54,255 bases of DNA from Tulasnella sp. 424 (GCA_019633425.1 WSUB01000230.1:1-54255); one strand, 5' to 3'. Positions 12,201 through 25,200 are shown, counted from the first letter of the stretch. Numbers and translations are program-made. Notes: generated from the letters alone by a model not told the origin.

Positions 12201-12726
12201 TAAGGCGTAGATGTGGGGCATGAATTGCAGTGCGTCCTCGGGCTGCTGGAGTAGTAGCCAGCGCAGCATTGGCAGCAGCTCTTGGCTCCTGAGCTGCCCA
12301 AATACGAACCAAACGTGGTCAGAAATAAGGAAGTGAAGGTTCATCCTGGATGAGTACTTACACATTGTTGAATTGACCAGAGGGGCAGGCGCTGCACATA
12401 TGACCGGGACTGTTGTTGTACTTTCCTGGGGAGCACTTCTGGCACTGCGTGTTTCCTACGTTCGACTCTTGACCTGCAGGGCACGGCTGGCACGGGTATG
12501 GAGAAGTCTCATCAGGAGAGCTAATGGCTGAAAAGTGTATCTTGGTTAGTCGAAACAAGATTTAAGAAAAGAAATAGAAAGAAAATCACTCACAACTGAC
12601 GTAGCCATCGCCGCAACTGTGACATTGGCGATCGTTACCTCGGTACTCGCCAGGATTGCAGGTCCTGGCCATAACAGACGCAGCAAATATAGCCGCAGCT
12701 AGAACAGTGGGAGTGCGGAAAAGCAT
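9229..12726 (-). CDS. PriA/CPL1-like cysteine-rich secreted protein (296 aa)
   Basis: Five exons in phase: 12726-12594, 12527-12362, 12293-12094, 9688-9440 and 9371-9229, giving 296 aa. A signal peptide (MLFRTPTVLAAAIFAASVMA) is followed by Cys-rich repeats of the type PCxPCPAGQ, QCQKCSPGKYNN, CSACPSGQFNN and CCQCCAGYYSS. After a KKRD cleavage-like site comes a CPL1-like domain: YCTRGFQACP, GRGGFECVNT, ESCGGC, GADCTAM, and DSCSKGYTKSLDGSSCV in the last exon. Proteins of this family (Lentinula PriA, Cryptococcus CPL1) are secreted or surface proteins. The start is the ATG opening the signal peptide. Introns 1, 2 and 4 are 66-68 nt, but intron 3 is 2,405 nt and holds an insertion (see 9721-12060). 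Phase is kept across it, so the gene can still be intact. Confidence 0.85.
9721..12060. mobile_element. Candidate non-autonomous element in an intron of the CPL1-like gene
   Basis: The 2.4-kb intron contains an inverted pair CATCaGCAAAAGTGCA (9721-9736, plus) and its complement near 12045-12060 (CATCgGCAAAAGTGCA on the minus strand). Just inside each end are short tandem repeats: 'TTTAGACTA' units of about 38 nt at 9805-9950, and 'AGTCTTAGGTGAGTCTGGG' units at about 11830-11925 in opposite sense. Such subterminal repeats are typical of DNA transposons. No transposase is recognisable inside; an open frame at 10159-10440 has no known domain. No convincing target-site duplication was found. Confidence 0.5.
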
Positions 12727-14160
12727 GGTGTCGAATAAAAGTACGAAAAAGGACAGTGGGGGGAGAGCTGGGAGAGAGCGATGGGGAGGGGGAAAGAACG
12801 TGAGAAGTATCCCCAGCCTTTTTTTGTATCATGGCGCTCGCAGCCAAGGGCACGTGCACGTTTGAGTCGCCAGGAACCAAGTGGGTGTGGGCTCAGTGAT
12901 TGTCTGGCCTGAAGATGACCGTAATTGGCAACAAACCAAACTCAGGGTTTGCGACCACTTGTGTTGTTTTATTTGATGCGACCCTTTTGGAGATGGGAGA
13001 GGGGCTGCGTGTGGGCGGATACACTAGGGCGGATAAAGTGCATTTGCGAAACCTAAATATAAACGATTCGGAGCCGTGCTTACGTTTGATCGAGGGGAAA
13101 ACAGCGGATTGCCAAGAGATTCCTTGGAGTTGACCCTGCAAGAAAACTATCTAAGAATAGATTTTCGGCTCCCAAGGGGGGGAAACGAAACCGTCGCCAG
13201 CGCTTTCGACGGTGTTGCCAAAATTAGCACAGGGTTGAATGACGTAGGTGCGCCAAGAGCGCGGTGCGGACGCAAGGGCCCTGCAATGAACCTCGCTCTA
13301 AGTCGAAGATCAAGACAGGGTGAGTTAATGTCGGGTTCAAACCAATCGAGTGCTCTCGAGGAGAGGGATAGTGCCTGGTCTTTCGCTACCGAACCCCACT
13401 CACATTCACATCACCCCCCTTTGTCACAGCACCGCTATATCACTGCTTTCCTTGAAGCGGAAAACGCCGTTCGACGTGAGATACTACCGCCATGACGTGG
13501 CAGAAGTGCTTTTGATACTTCGCTCTACATTGCATGATGCTGCGCGCTGACTTTCGCGCAGCTTGGACGCGGAACCTGACACTTTCGACAAAATACCATT
13601 GTTGGTGCTGTTAATGACACTGCTAAAATGGGGTTCGACAAGGAAGGCAAAAAAGTGACCTTTTTTTGGCGGTGCCGAGGAGCTGGCAACGGTTCTCTGC
13701 GACAGCGTGCGGATGACAAGCCCTCGTCGTGAGAGCACTAGTGCCTTTTCGTTTTCTTTTTTTCAGTATGATTACCAATCCTGCGTAAAGCAGAGCAAGA
13801 GGCGCTCGGGCCTTTACTTGCATATCGAGCGAACAAGCTGACAGAACTGCCCGCCCACATCCCTAGTATCGGAGAGAAGCGAGTCAGATGGATGCTGGAG
13901 CGCGAACCTCTAGCCTTAGAGATGACTGAGCTAATTGAACCCGAAAAGCCATCGATGCGACGGCGGAATTAATAGGAAGCGAACGGGAGCGTTTGCAAAG
14001 AGCGCTAGCGCAAACGGGATGTATAGATAGGCGTTATTCTGAGACGATGTAGCCTCATGTGCGTCGCAGCTGTCCCCTTGTTTGGCCGGTGAGCACGGTT
14101 TAAGCGAAGCTAGAAGCTTGGTTTTCTGCCGCAAGACTTCAACATTGAGACCACCCATAT
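12727..14160. other. Promoter region of the CPL1-like gene and unassigned sequence
   Basis: This lies upstream of the CPL1-like gene. Several short frames on both strands overlap each other; none shows a domain or a repeat elsewhere in the window. No gene is called. Confidence 0.35.
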
Positions 14161-14209
14161 CATCCCCTCCTTCCCGCGATCGCCCCTCCTCCGGGTCCTC
14201 TTCCTCTTC

Positions 14210-14340
14210 CGCGCTGCCAGAAAAGAAAAAAAAATCACTTCCAACGATAGCTCATCGACATCACTCGCCGACGCGCTAGGATCTCACACGGGACAACAAC
14301 ACCACGGGGAGCACGTGCATTCAAACGTGAAAATTTACAG
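14210..14340. repeat. Tandem-duplication boundary repeat, first of three
   Basis: A segment with 'acttccaacgatagc', 'acgctaggat', 'cacggggagcacgtgcattc' and 'gtgaaaatttacagagg' occurs here, again at about 17690-17825 and (diverged) at 21890-22025. It brackets the two tandem DUF2235 units C and D. Confidence 0.75.
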
Positions 14341-16240
14341 AGGACAATAAGCCTTCTTTAGTCCAGAAAAGGCAATGGTAGAGCTCGGATTGGGTGGTCT
14401 CGAGGAGACGAACGGAGTCGTATGAGAGTCCCGCAAAAGGACCTGAGGGGAAGGGGGGCATTGAGGGACCTGGACGTCCATCTGTTGGCGCCGATGCAAC
14501 CAGCGCAAAGATAGCCGCTTCCTATCCAACACTGAAGGCATAGATGGCGTAACTTGATTGTTCTCTGGCGTTTCTGGAGGTGGGGTCGTAACTGTAACGA
14601 CTGGCTTATCGGCGGAATAGGCAGCCCCAGTCGTCTCAACACCGTCTTCATCCGAAGGCTCGGACTTCTCGTTGTCCTCCTCCACCGTATCGAGTTTGAC
14701 GATAGAGTCCGTGTCCTTCGACTTCAGAGCCTCGCCGTCCCTCCCGAAAGGATTAACACCCGGCCGCCCACCGTAATGAGGAACAAGTCCCTCGTCCGGA
14801 GATTGGAATGCATCTTGTTTGAAGATTACTCCGACCTCCGCCTGAAGAACATTGTTTACCATCCAAGCCAAGGAGGCATTCGCCAAGGAGTGCTTCGTGC
14901 TGTTCATCACACTTCCACCCCCAACGTCTAAGGTTCGGGCCCCAAGGTATCAGTGCCATTGAATATTACGAGAGAGTGAAGTCTATTTTTCACTCACCTG
15001 CGTGGCAGCCGGGGAACCAAACTTCCTTAACATCGCACTCTTGCCTCTTCGTGCGCAAGTCATACGCCTCTCGATCGTCAGACCAGACGGTTTCCTTTTT
15101 CGTGCGTCTTCTGTATTCGTCCCGAATATACTTAATATAGTCGTTCAAAGTTTCCTTTTGATGAGGACCATTGGTGAGAGGAGGTACGACCCTGGTGGCT
15201 CCGTTTGGATCATCTTCTGCCCCTTTAACCGAGTGAGCGGTTCGGTGCCATTGATTCGGTTTGAACTTGCCACGTCTCTCGTCGAGGGCTAAAGCATGGC
15301 GGAAGATTCGGATGATATGGTTGGATGCAGTAAAGGGGAGATGGCGGCCGAACAGCCCGCACGAGGCGACGGTATCCCTTCAAACAAAGTACGGAGTTAG
15401 TGGTGGTACGTTGGCAACGATATGTACACGACTTACCAGACACCCATAAAGGCGATTTCGACGTGCATTGAAAACGTTTCCTTGAATAATGCCGCGCGTT
15501 TTTCATTGCCTCTGAGATATCCGTGTAACGCTTGTAGGCAAATGATATATGTTCCTCGTTTGAAATGGGTAACAGCCCGATCTAGTCGATTTACAACCCA
15601 AAGCGTAGGGTGGGGACCACGATAAGCTTCGACTCAGGGTAGATTAGACGCGCAAAGATACCTTGTGAAGCATGCCCGCAAGACAACGCGCAGTATAAGC
15701 GCCGCGACTGAATCCAAACATGCAGATCTTATCTCCTTTGACGTAGTGCTGCATAAGGAAACGATAGCCGCCCATGATCTACGAGGAGACACCCGGGTTA
15801 GGAAAGTGCAGTGCTAGCATATCCGGTGCCTTCAACCGACGTGTGTGTCAAGGTACCTGTGTGGGATTCGTAATTTAATTTAACCATTGACGCTGAGAGC
15901 TCAATCGGGCAAACTTCACCATGCAAGAGCCTTGTCGGCTGTCTTTGCCAGAGTCTGCAATGTCGGAGACCAGATCGTAGTTGGTCCGAGGTATGTGCCT
16001 GTTCAAAGCCATCGTCTTGTCGGATTGCCCCCTTTCCGCATGGTATCTGCAGGTACCAGGACGGAAGGAAAGAGAGGAAGATACACTTACCAATACCTGG
16101 CTGATAATAGCACAGCTGTCGATCGGGGCGTTCCTTTTCGAAAGCTGCGAAGAGTCGGACCACATTCGTGGTATCGTCGTCAAATGAATCTGCTGTTCCG
16201 TCAAAGCATAGAATGAGAGTTCGAGGTGGTCGTCATTGGG
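14335..16240 (-). pseudogene. DUF2235 hydrolase copy C, broken at both ends
   Basis: Exons match those of copy D: SRGAYTAR at about 15700, the W-DTV junction near 15380, the CHA|DVGGG splice 15000/14927, and the last exon 14927-14335. Two lesions are visible. At the 5' end, about 16 nt present in D between the ATG and the RTLILC codons are missing, so the only ATG there reads out of frame and an in-frame TGA lies directly upstream of the domain. At the 3' end, about 698 bp are deleted relative to D (equivalent to 17935-18632), joining the mid C-terminal region to the former 3' flank. The frame then runs into ...FSGLKKAYCPL instead of ...VDF. The hydrolase core codons are otherwise intact. Confidence 0.8.
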
Positions 16241-17824
16241 AGTGGAGCGTTGGAGGGAGGGGAAGATTACCCGCGGATGATGAGTGGTGTCTAAGCGCTG
16301 ATCGGCATGAGTTAAATATATATACGGGCCAAAAGGTATATGTCTTGTGGACTCTCTCACCGAGTTCGACCGCATTACGGGCGATCTGAGAACTTTTGAG
16401 GGATTCGCAGCGCTCCACATGTACAATTCGAACAGACGGCTGCGGGACTCGATAAGGATCCGTCAGGGACGCACGGGCGCTTTCCCAAAACAGTGCAAAA
16501 TAGCGGAGACACCCGGTACTTGACGACCACTTTGGTTGAGGACAAATCCTCATTATGAGCTATTTTCTTGACAATAAGGCAACTTCGGAGTTTGATCCTG
16601 GGTGCCTTGCCGGTGGAGCTCCGTATCTCCGCCTTCAGGCGGGCATAAAGTGCCCTCGTGTCCATATTCAGCCTTGGCGGGACAATTATATCACAGGACT
16701 AAGTCAATAAAGTACCGGAGACTCCAGCGTCTACCGCGCAATTACGAATCGGGCATAAGGTATCCGCGTGTCAAGCCTCAACGGCTCCGACGAACCATCC
16801 CAACGCCCTCCTAGAATACAGCCAAAAAAAGATTAGGGCACTAGATAATATTTTCAGATGGACTGGAGGGCATGGCCCATGTTACAGCTGGAGTCGTTCA
16901 TCGGGTTGAGCTCTTCCAGGCGAGGGTGGTCATGCCATGCATAGGTTCAAAGCTTCGCAATAAGACATCGACCAAGCTCATCGGCGTCTAAGTGCCGTTC
17001 AAGCTGGACGTATAGGCCGGTGGAATTGTGGTGGAAGTCGTTACTGGGTCGTGAATCCACAACTGAGAGTTTCGAGGCATTCTGCAGTTAGGATCTTGGG
17101 AAGATCGCTAACCTAGCCTCGAGGCCAATCCTAGTGAGAACATACGGTATGATAGGCTCTGAGTTCAGAATTTCAGTGAAGAAATGAGCTCAATCTCTAT
17201 ACGAGAAAGTCCTAAGGTTGTGTAGAATCGTTGACTGATGAAGCATCATGATCGGGGCCGTTGATACATCGAGTAGAACCTTTGTACGTGTTTGCTCGGA
17301 TACGGTATGAGTAGCCAGTTTGTTATCGCCCTGCGCGTCTTCTCTTTCAACTACCGTTGAACTAAGAGGAACGTGCAGGTATGTATTACTTTCATTATTC
17401 TATATAATAAGAACTACCGTTGAACTAAGAGGAACGTGCAGACCTGTTTTACGACAACAACAGTGTTCTGAAAGTACAGGGGTCGCGTAATTGTATATAA
17501 TTGATCAAGTTGCTCTCGAGCTCAACAAGAGGCAACGCGCTCGGATCCGAAGAAGGAGCGACAGGGTAAGATCAAGATTCGGGGCCGGAAACGCCAAGAA
17601 ACCGCATCGGCCTCGTCCGGGCTCGTGGCTTGAATAGATGTTATCGTGTTACGAGCCCAGCTGGGAGGAAGGTCAAGTCCTCATCCACCTTCCGCTCTGC
17701 CAGAAATGAAATACAAATATTCACTTCCAACGATAGCGCGTCGACATAACTCGCTGCCACGCTAGGATACATATCACACGGGACAGCAACACCACGGGGA
17801 GCACGTGCATTCAAAAGTGAAAAT
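16241..17824. repeat. Upstream flank block of DUF2235 copy C
   Basis: Nearly identical over long stretches to the flank of copy D (e.g. about 16900-17240 versus 21080-21440), so the C/D duplication is recent. It contains a private 30-bp direct duplication (17349-17378 and 17412-17441). No gene seen. Confidence 0.7.
17349..17441. repeat. 30-bp direct duplication
   Basis: AACTACCGTTGAACTAAGAG plus GAACGTGCAG occurs exactly at 17349-17378 and 17412-17441. It sits in a stretch that is absent from the otherwise matching flank of copy D. Confidence 0.85.
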
Positions 17825-18207
17825 TTACAGAGGACAAGAAGCCTTCTTTAGTCCAGAAAAGGTAATGGTAGAGCTCGGACTGGGTGGTCTCGAGGAGACG
17901 AATGGACTCGTATGAGAGTCGCGCAAAAGGACCTCGATGGCTGAGGGTAATAAAATCATCTTGGATGTATACTTCGACGTGCTAGCAATACGCCCATTGT
18001 TACAAGGGTTGACGCACGCGGTGGAAGGAATGGTCCAATCTCGAGAAATTTGCATGAACACCATTCTACTCGCAAAGTCAAACAAGCCGATGCCGGAATT
18101 TCATACAAGAAAGAAGGAATACAAGTGATAGTTCTACAGTCGTATAATGCAGTAAATCGTTTATGAAGAGACAGGAAACTCTTAAAGCTGTCCGGTAAGG
18201 ATAGAAC
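17690..18207. repeat. Duplication boundary repeat and 3' flank of copy D
   Basis: The first part repeats 14210-14340. The rest is the 3' flank shared with B and E ('gttgacgcacgcggtggaagg'). In copy C most of this flank is missing through the 698-bp deletion. Confidence 0.65.
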
Positions 18208-20438
18208 TCAGAAGTCAACATGCCGAATTTTTCCCCCCTTCACTTGCGCACCAGGAGAGTATCGGGTACGGAGCTTGGCAGAAATATGGAGCTGAACATC
18301 GGGATCCAGAATGCGGCGTGGCTTACCGCGGTTGAAGTGGAATCCTTTATGCCAATCACCGTCTCGATCTTGATAATGCTGCCAAAGTGGCAGGTACTCC
18401 AAGATCCACCAAGCCTTCAGCTCGTCTAGCTGGTCGACCATCTTGGAATTTGCGTCCGCATCGATGTCTGCTTGTGAAACCCAACATAAACCCGCCAAGT
18501 CGTCATCGTTGCCAACCATGGTCTTTTCGGAGTTGCGAGACGGAGGCTCGATGATAGCTGGAATTATCTGTGCGGTCTGTGCGATGACTGGAGAAATAGG
18601 GGAGGATGGTACGGCAGGAGAGGAGAGACCCTGAGGGGAAGGGGGGCGTTGAGGGATCTGGACGTCCATCTGTTGGCGCCGACGCAACCAGCGCAAAGAT
18701 AGTCGTTTCCTATCCAACACTGAAGGCGTGGTCGACGTAACTTGATCGTTCTCTGGCGTTTTTGGAGGTGGCGCCGGAACTGTAACTACCGGCCTATCGG
18801 CGGAATAGGCAACTCCAGTCGTCTCGACACCGTCTTCATCCGAAGGCTCGGACTTCTCGTTGTCCTCCTCCACCGTATCGAGTTTGACGATAGAGTCCGT
18901 GTCCTTCGACTTCAGAGCCTCGCCGTCCCTCCCGAAAGGATTAACACCCGGCCGCCCACCATAATGAGGAACAAGTCCCTCGTCCGGAGATTGGAATGCG
19001 TCTTGTTTGAAGATTACGCCGACATCCGCCTGAAGGACATTGTTTACCATCCAAGCCAAGGAGGCATTCGCCAAGGAGTGCTTCGTGCCGTTCATCACAC
19101 TTCCACCCCCAACGTCTAAGGTTCGGGCCTCAAGGTATAAGTGCCATTGAATATTACGGGAGAGTGAAATCTATTTTTCACTCACCTGCGTGGCAGCCGG
19201 GGAACCAAACTTCCTTAACATCGCACTCTTCCCTCTTCGTGCGCAAGTCATACGCCTCTCGATCGTCAGACCAGACGGTTTCCTTTTTCGTGCGTCTTCT
19301 GTACTCGTCCCGAATATATTGAATATAGTCGTTCAGAGTTTCCTTTCGATGAGGACCATTGGTGAGAGGAGGTACGACCCTGGTGGCTCCGTTGGGATCA
19401 TTTTCTGCTCCTTTAACCGAATGAGCCGTTCGGTGCCATTGATTTGGTTTGAACTTGCCACGTCTCTCGTCAAGGGCTAAAGCATGGCGGAAGACTCGGA
19501 TGATATGGTTAGATGCAGTAAAGGGAAGGTGGCGGCCGAACAACCCGCATGAGGCGACGGTATCCCTTTAAACGAAACATGGAGTTAGTGGTGATACGTC
19601 TGTAATGATATGTACACGACTTACCATACACCCATAAAGGCAATTTCGACGTGCATTGAAAACGTTTCCTTGAATAATGCTGCGCGTTTTTCATTGCCCT
19701 CTGAGATATCCGTGTAACGCTTGTAGGCAAATGATATATGTTCCTCGTTTGAAATGGGTAACAGCCCGATCTAGTCGATTTACAACCCAAAGCGGGAGGT
19801 GGGGACCACGATAAGCTTCGACTCGGGGTAGATTAGGCGCGCAAAGATACCTTGTTAAGCATGCCGGCAAGACAACGCGCAGTATAAGCGCCGCGACTGA
19901 ATCCAAACATGCAGATTCTATCGCCCTTGACGTAGTGCTGCATGAGGAAACGATAGCCGCCCATGATCTACGAGGATCAAACCGGAGTTAGGAGAGTGCG
20001 GTGCCCGCGAATCATGACTTCGAATTCTACTGACGTGCGTATCAAGATACCTGTGTGGGATTCGCAAGTTAATTCAGGCAGCGACCCTGAAAGCTCAATT
20101 GGACAAGCCTCACCATGCAAGAGCCTGGTCGGCTGTCTTCGCCAGCTTCTGCAATGTCGGAGACCAAATCGTCGTTGGTCCGAGGTATGTGCCTGTTCAA
20201 AGCCATCGTCTTGTCAGATGACTCCCTTTCCGCATGGTATCTGCAGGCACCAGGACGGAAGGAAGATACACTTACCAATACCTGGCTGATAATAGCACAG
20301 CTGTCGATCAGGGCGTTCCTTTTCGAGAGCGGCGAAGAGTCGGACCACATTCGTGGTATCGTCATCAAATGAATCAGCTGTTCCGTCAAAGCATAGAATG
20401 AGAGTTCGAGATGGTCGTCCGGCAATTGAAGTGGTCAT
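18208..20438 (-). CDS. DUF2235 hydrolase copy D, complete (602 aa)
   Basis: Seven exons in phase: 20438-20276, 20192-20114, 20050-20035, 19967-19851, 19770-19625, 19565-19186 and 19115-18208, giving 602 aa. The order of motifs is the same as in copy [42 protein letters not shown], the YLDTH micro-exon, [17 protein letters not shown] with the nucleophile Ser, [29 protein letters not shown], then an acidic/Pro-rich tail ending RHVDF. All donors are GT, including GTGAGT after exon 6. It is the best reference copy in the window. It is tandem with pseudogene C and separated from it by a duplicated flank. The function is a predicted serine hydrolase; the substrate is unknown. Confidence 0.9.
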
Positions 20439-22080
20439 TAGGAGTGGAGCGCTGGAGGGATGAGAGGAAGATTACTGGCGGATGGTGATTGGTGTCTAAG
20501 CGCTGATCGACATGAGTTTAATATACGAGCCAAGAGTATGTGCAATGCCTTGTGTCCTCTCTAACCGAGTCGGACCGCATTGCGGGCGATCTGAGAACTC
20601 TCGGCCGCTCTACAGTCCGAACAGAAGGCTCCGGGACTCGATAAGGATCCGTCAGGCACGCACGGGCGCTTTTCCAAATCAGTGCAAAGTTGCGGAGACA
20701 CCCGGTACTTGACGGCCACTTTGATTGAGGACAAATCTTAACTATGAGCCATTTTCTTGGCAATAAGGCAACTTCGGAATTTGATCCTGGGTGTCTTGCC
20801 GGTGGAGCTCCGTATCTCCGAGGCTGGACCTTCAGGCGGACATGAAGTGCCCTCGTGCCCCTATTCAGCCTTGGCGGGATAACTAGATCACAGGACTAAG
20901 TCGATAAAGTACCGGAGACTCCAGCGTCTACTGCGCAATTATGGGTCGGGCATAAGGTATCCGCGTGTCAAGCCTCAAAGGTTTGAAGCGGCTCCGACGA
21001 CCCATCCCAACGTCCTCCTAAGATACAGAAAAAAAGGATTAGGGCGCTAGATAATATTTAAAAATGGACTGGAGGGCACGGCTCATGCTACAGCTGGAGT
21101 CGTTCATCGGTTTGAGCTCTTCCAGGCGAGGGTGGTCATGCCATGCATAGGTTCAAAGCTTCGCAATAAGACATCGACCAAGCTCATCGGCGTCTAAGTG
21201 CCGTTCAAGCTGGACGTATAGGCCGGTGGGATTGTGGTGGAAGTCGTTACTGGGTCGTGAATCCACAACTGAGAGTTTCGAGGCATTCTGCAGTTAGGAT
21301 CTTGGGAAGATCGCTAACCTAGCCTCGAGGCCAATCCTAGTGAGAACATACGGTATGATAGGCTCTGAGTTCAGAATTTCAGTGAAGCGATGAGCTCAGT
21401 CTCGATACGAGAAAGTCCCAAAGTTGTGTAGAATCGTTGACTGATGAAACATCATGATCGGGGCCGTTGATACATCGAGCTATCTTTCAGCGCCGCGTGA
21501 AACCTCATCAACAATAGTCAATGGAACAAGCATTACTAGCAGCAGTGTCCGTGCTTTCTCGTGAGTCGGTGTACTTGATGAAGATGGGCTTTGCATTTGG
21601 TGCAACTCAGACGCTCTGCAAGGCGTTCTGTCGAGAACGTCGATTTCCGACATAACAGTGTTCTGAAAGTACAGGGGGTCGCGTAATTGTATATAATTTA
21701 TCAAGCTGCTCTCGAGCTCAGCAAGAGGCAACGCGCTTGGATCCGAAGAAGGAGCGACAGGGTAAGATCAAGATTCGGGGCCGGAAACGCCAAGAAACCG
21801 CATCGGCCTCTTCCGGGCTCGTGGCTTGAATAGATGTTATCGTGTTACGAGCCCAGCTGGGAGGAAGGTCAAGTCCTCATCCACCTTCCGCGCTGCCAGA
21901 AAAGAAATACAAATATTCACTTCCAACTATAGCGCATCGACATTACTCCGCCGCGCTAGGATACCACACAGGACAACAACTCCGCGGGGAGCACGTGCAT
22001 TCAAAAGTGAAAATTTACCGGGTACAAGAAACATTCTTTACTACAGGAAGGTGATAGAAGGACAAGTGTACGTGAAGACA
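20439..22080. repeat. Upstream flank block of DUF2235 copy D
   Basis: Fourth copy of the upstream flank, closest to that of copy C. It ends in the third, diverged copy of the boundary repeat (21890-22025). No gene seen. Confidence 0.65.
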
Positions 22081-22231
22081 GTGTAATAAGGAATACCGGG
22101 GAAACGGCAAGACAGAAATAGAGTTATCCTAGCAAGACTTGGTGAACGCATGACGGTCGTCAGTTCTAGAAGCAGAGCTGCAGTATATTGTAACATGGAT
22201 TCTCACCTGATCACTCGAATAAAATACCCCA

Positions 22232-25200
22232 TCAGTCATCCTTCAGGCTTTCCAAAGCCTCGAAAAGCATCTGATTTAGTTCACTTATCGGCCGGCCCAT
22301 TCGCGTGTAGATTTCCCGAGCTTCCCTACAAGCCACCCTGGCATCAACGACTTTGCGCTGCTGATAAAATACTACCCCAAGGAGATCCAAGATCTTTGCC
22401 TCACCGTTCTCGTCAGAAACCGTGGCGTAGGTGACACGCACTCTAGCGAGGCACTCCTCGGCCTCATCCAGTCGACCCTGAAAGCGAACATATTGCAACC
22501 CAAGATGGTACAGCGCTTCAGCTTCACCGCGAGCATCGTCCAGGCTCAAGGATATGGCTTGAGCATAGCGGAGAATTTCCTCTGCTTGGTCGTACATCCT
22601 CCGCCAGCGGTGGATTTCACCGAGTCGTACCAAAGCCTCTGCTAAACGTTCTCTGTTACGATCGATCCGATATAGTGCGGGGACAGCTTGAATGAGGGCG
22701 TTTTGTTCTTCGTCGTATCTCCGTTGAGACTTGAAAATCCGTGTCAAAAGGAGCAGAGCGTCAGCTCGACCTTCTTCGTTGGAAATGCTGGTCGATATGG
22801 CGAGGGCTATGTTGGCAGCCTCCTCTGCCTCGGGGTATTTGCACCGAGCGTCATAATCCTTCCCGAGGGCTATTAACGTTTTAGCCGTACCGCGATCGTA
22901 ATTAGCCCGATCATAAAGAGCAATTGCCTGACGGTAGGATGCCTCCGCAGCGTCGTATCTGGCCTGGCTGCTATAAAGAACTCCAAGGCTGTGTAATGCT
23001 CTGCCGATATCGCGGTCCGTTCCAATGCGAGACTGTATCTCGTGCACCTCCGTGAAAGCTTTCTCCGCCTCTTGGTTTCTTGACTGAGCTTGGTAGAGAT
23101 CTCCCAGGCCGCTCAACGCGTCAGCCAGACCCTGGTCGTTCTTGATGCGAGAGTGGATCTCGCACGCCTCCATGAAAGCCTTCTCTGCCTCTTGGTTTTC
23201 CGACTGAGTCAGGTAGACCTCCCCCAAGCCGGTCAGCGCCTGCGCCGCACCCATTTCGTCCCCGATGCGAGACTTTATCTCGTGCGCCTCCACGAAAGCC
23301 TTTTCCGCCTCTTGGATTCTCGAACACCGGAGGTAGTGATCTCCTAGACAGTACAACACGCTCGCTCCACCCAGATCACTTCCAATGCGAGAGTAAATCT
23401 CGCGGGCCGCCACGAAAGCCTTCTCCGCCTCTTGACTTCTCGGCCGATCATCCATGGAGTAGACCTCCCCGAGATATAGCCACGCGACTGCCACACCCAC
23501 GTCGTTCCCAACGCGAGACTGGATCTCGAGCGCCTCCTTGAAAACCTTCTCTGCCTCTTGGCCCCGATACTCACACTGGTAGACCTTCCCCAGGCAGATC
23601 AACACGTTCGCCGCATTCGTGTCGGACCCGATGTCAGAGTAGATCTTGTACGCCTTCATGAAAATCTCCTCCGCCTCTTGGTTCATTGATCGAGCACGAT
23701 AGACACTTCCTATGCCGCTCATCGCGGCCGCCATACCCTCGACGTTCCCGATGCTCGCATCGATTTGGAGCGCCTCCATAAAAGCGTCTCCCGCCTCGGA
23801 GTACCTTGATAGGGCACAATAGGTATTTCCGAGTCCGTAGAGCACCATCGCCCTTCCCTCTTCGTCTTCCGTTCGAGCCGCAACCTCGAGGGCCGACTGG
23901 AAGTGGGACTCGGCATCCACGTAACGGCTCTGAACCTGGCAGAGATTCCCGAGCCCGATCAACAGCGCTAGAGACCGTTCCTTTGCACCCCCAGAGGTAT
24001 TCTCTGAAGGCCTCGTGCCTGGCTGATATGCGGTGTGGTTAACAGTCGATGATGCAGTCCTCCGTCAACCCACTCACCAAGAATTTAGCCTTTCGCTGCA
24101 ATGTTGAAGCATCTATCCTCTTCACCGGACTCGACACCCAACAGTCCATCATTAAACCGCACAGCTCGAGAGCATGGGAGAGGTTGGCTTCCTCTCGGAT
24201 TGCTGGCAAATTTCCTTTGATAACTTTCGATATAACTGGTCCAATGGCAGAGAATTCTTCGAAGGGTAATTTCCCGGTGAAGATCTTCTAGTCCCAGGCA
24301 TACTTACCTCCCAGCATATCCAGCCGAGAGCCCACATATCGCTGGGTAAATCTTGCACCCCGTTGTTCAGCACTTCGGGGGCTGTCCACCGCAAGGAATA
24401 CCCGGGTCCGGTTAAAGTTAGCTCCAAGGTGGATCGATTTAATGTGATTTTTGGAGAAATGAATTCCTCGGCCGTGTCGTCTATAGTTACTTGTCCCGGG
24501 GACTCTGATCCACTATCTTCTGTCTTCGCGTCGACATTTCCTTTAGCCCTAGCCGAGCCAAAATCCGTAATCACTGCGCGGTAGAGCCCGGACGAGGAAC
24601 TGACTAGGATGTTCAACTGGAACGCCGGTCGATGAGTGTGCGGCATCTCGAACGGCTGCTTGATGGACTCACCGACTTGAGGTCGCCGTGGCAGATTGGA
24701 GGTTGTCTCGTATGTAAGTACTCCACACCGTTGATGACATCTTGAATCTAAGTCAATTATTCGTTCAGATTACTCAACAATGGCGCGCACAACGCACGCT
24801 CACCAATCCTAGACGATCGGGAATGTCCCACTCCCTCGACTGTAAGAACTCTCGGATGTTTCCGTTCTCTTCCCAAGGTATAATGATCCGAGCGTCGCCG
24901 ATATCCACGTCCTCGGCAAAACCGACGAATTCGACGATGTGAGGGTGGGAAATGCTCGCCATTATACTGACCTCGTTGGCAAAAGACTGGTGGGGGTCAA
25001 TTAGAACAACGAAAGCAGCGTATGAAAGACAGCCTTACGTTTAAAAACCTTGCCGATGCTTCGGCGTCCTCACGATCCCACTCGAATTTCTTTATTGCGA
25101 ATTTCTGCTCCAGGAAATCCTTCAGCTCATCTTCAGGCATCATTTCCGCGTCGTCTTCCCAAGGAGTCAAGTGTCCGGCGACAATCGTTCCTTGTCCGCC

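Noticed and set aside
13320..13360. GGGTTCAAACC as a tRNA T-arm
   Set aside because: The flanking bases do not pair as a T stem and no acceptor stem or anticodon arm fits.
16091..16243. Copy C as an intact gene using an alternative start such as GTG
   Set aside because: All paralogues start at an ATG 39 nt before the domain; in C that ATG is out of frame and an in-frame TGA precedes the domain.
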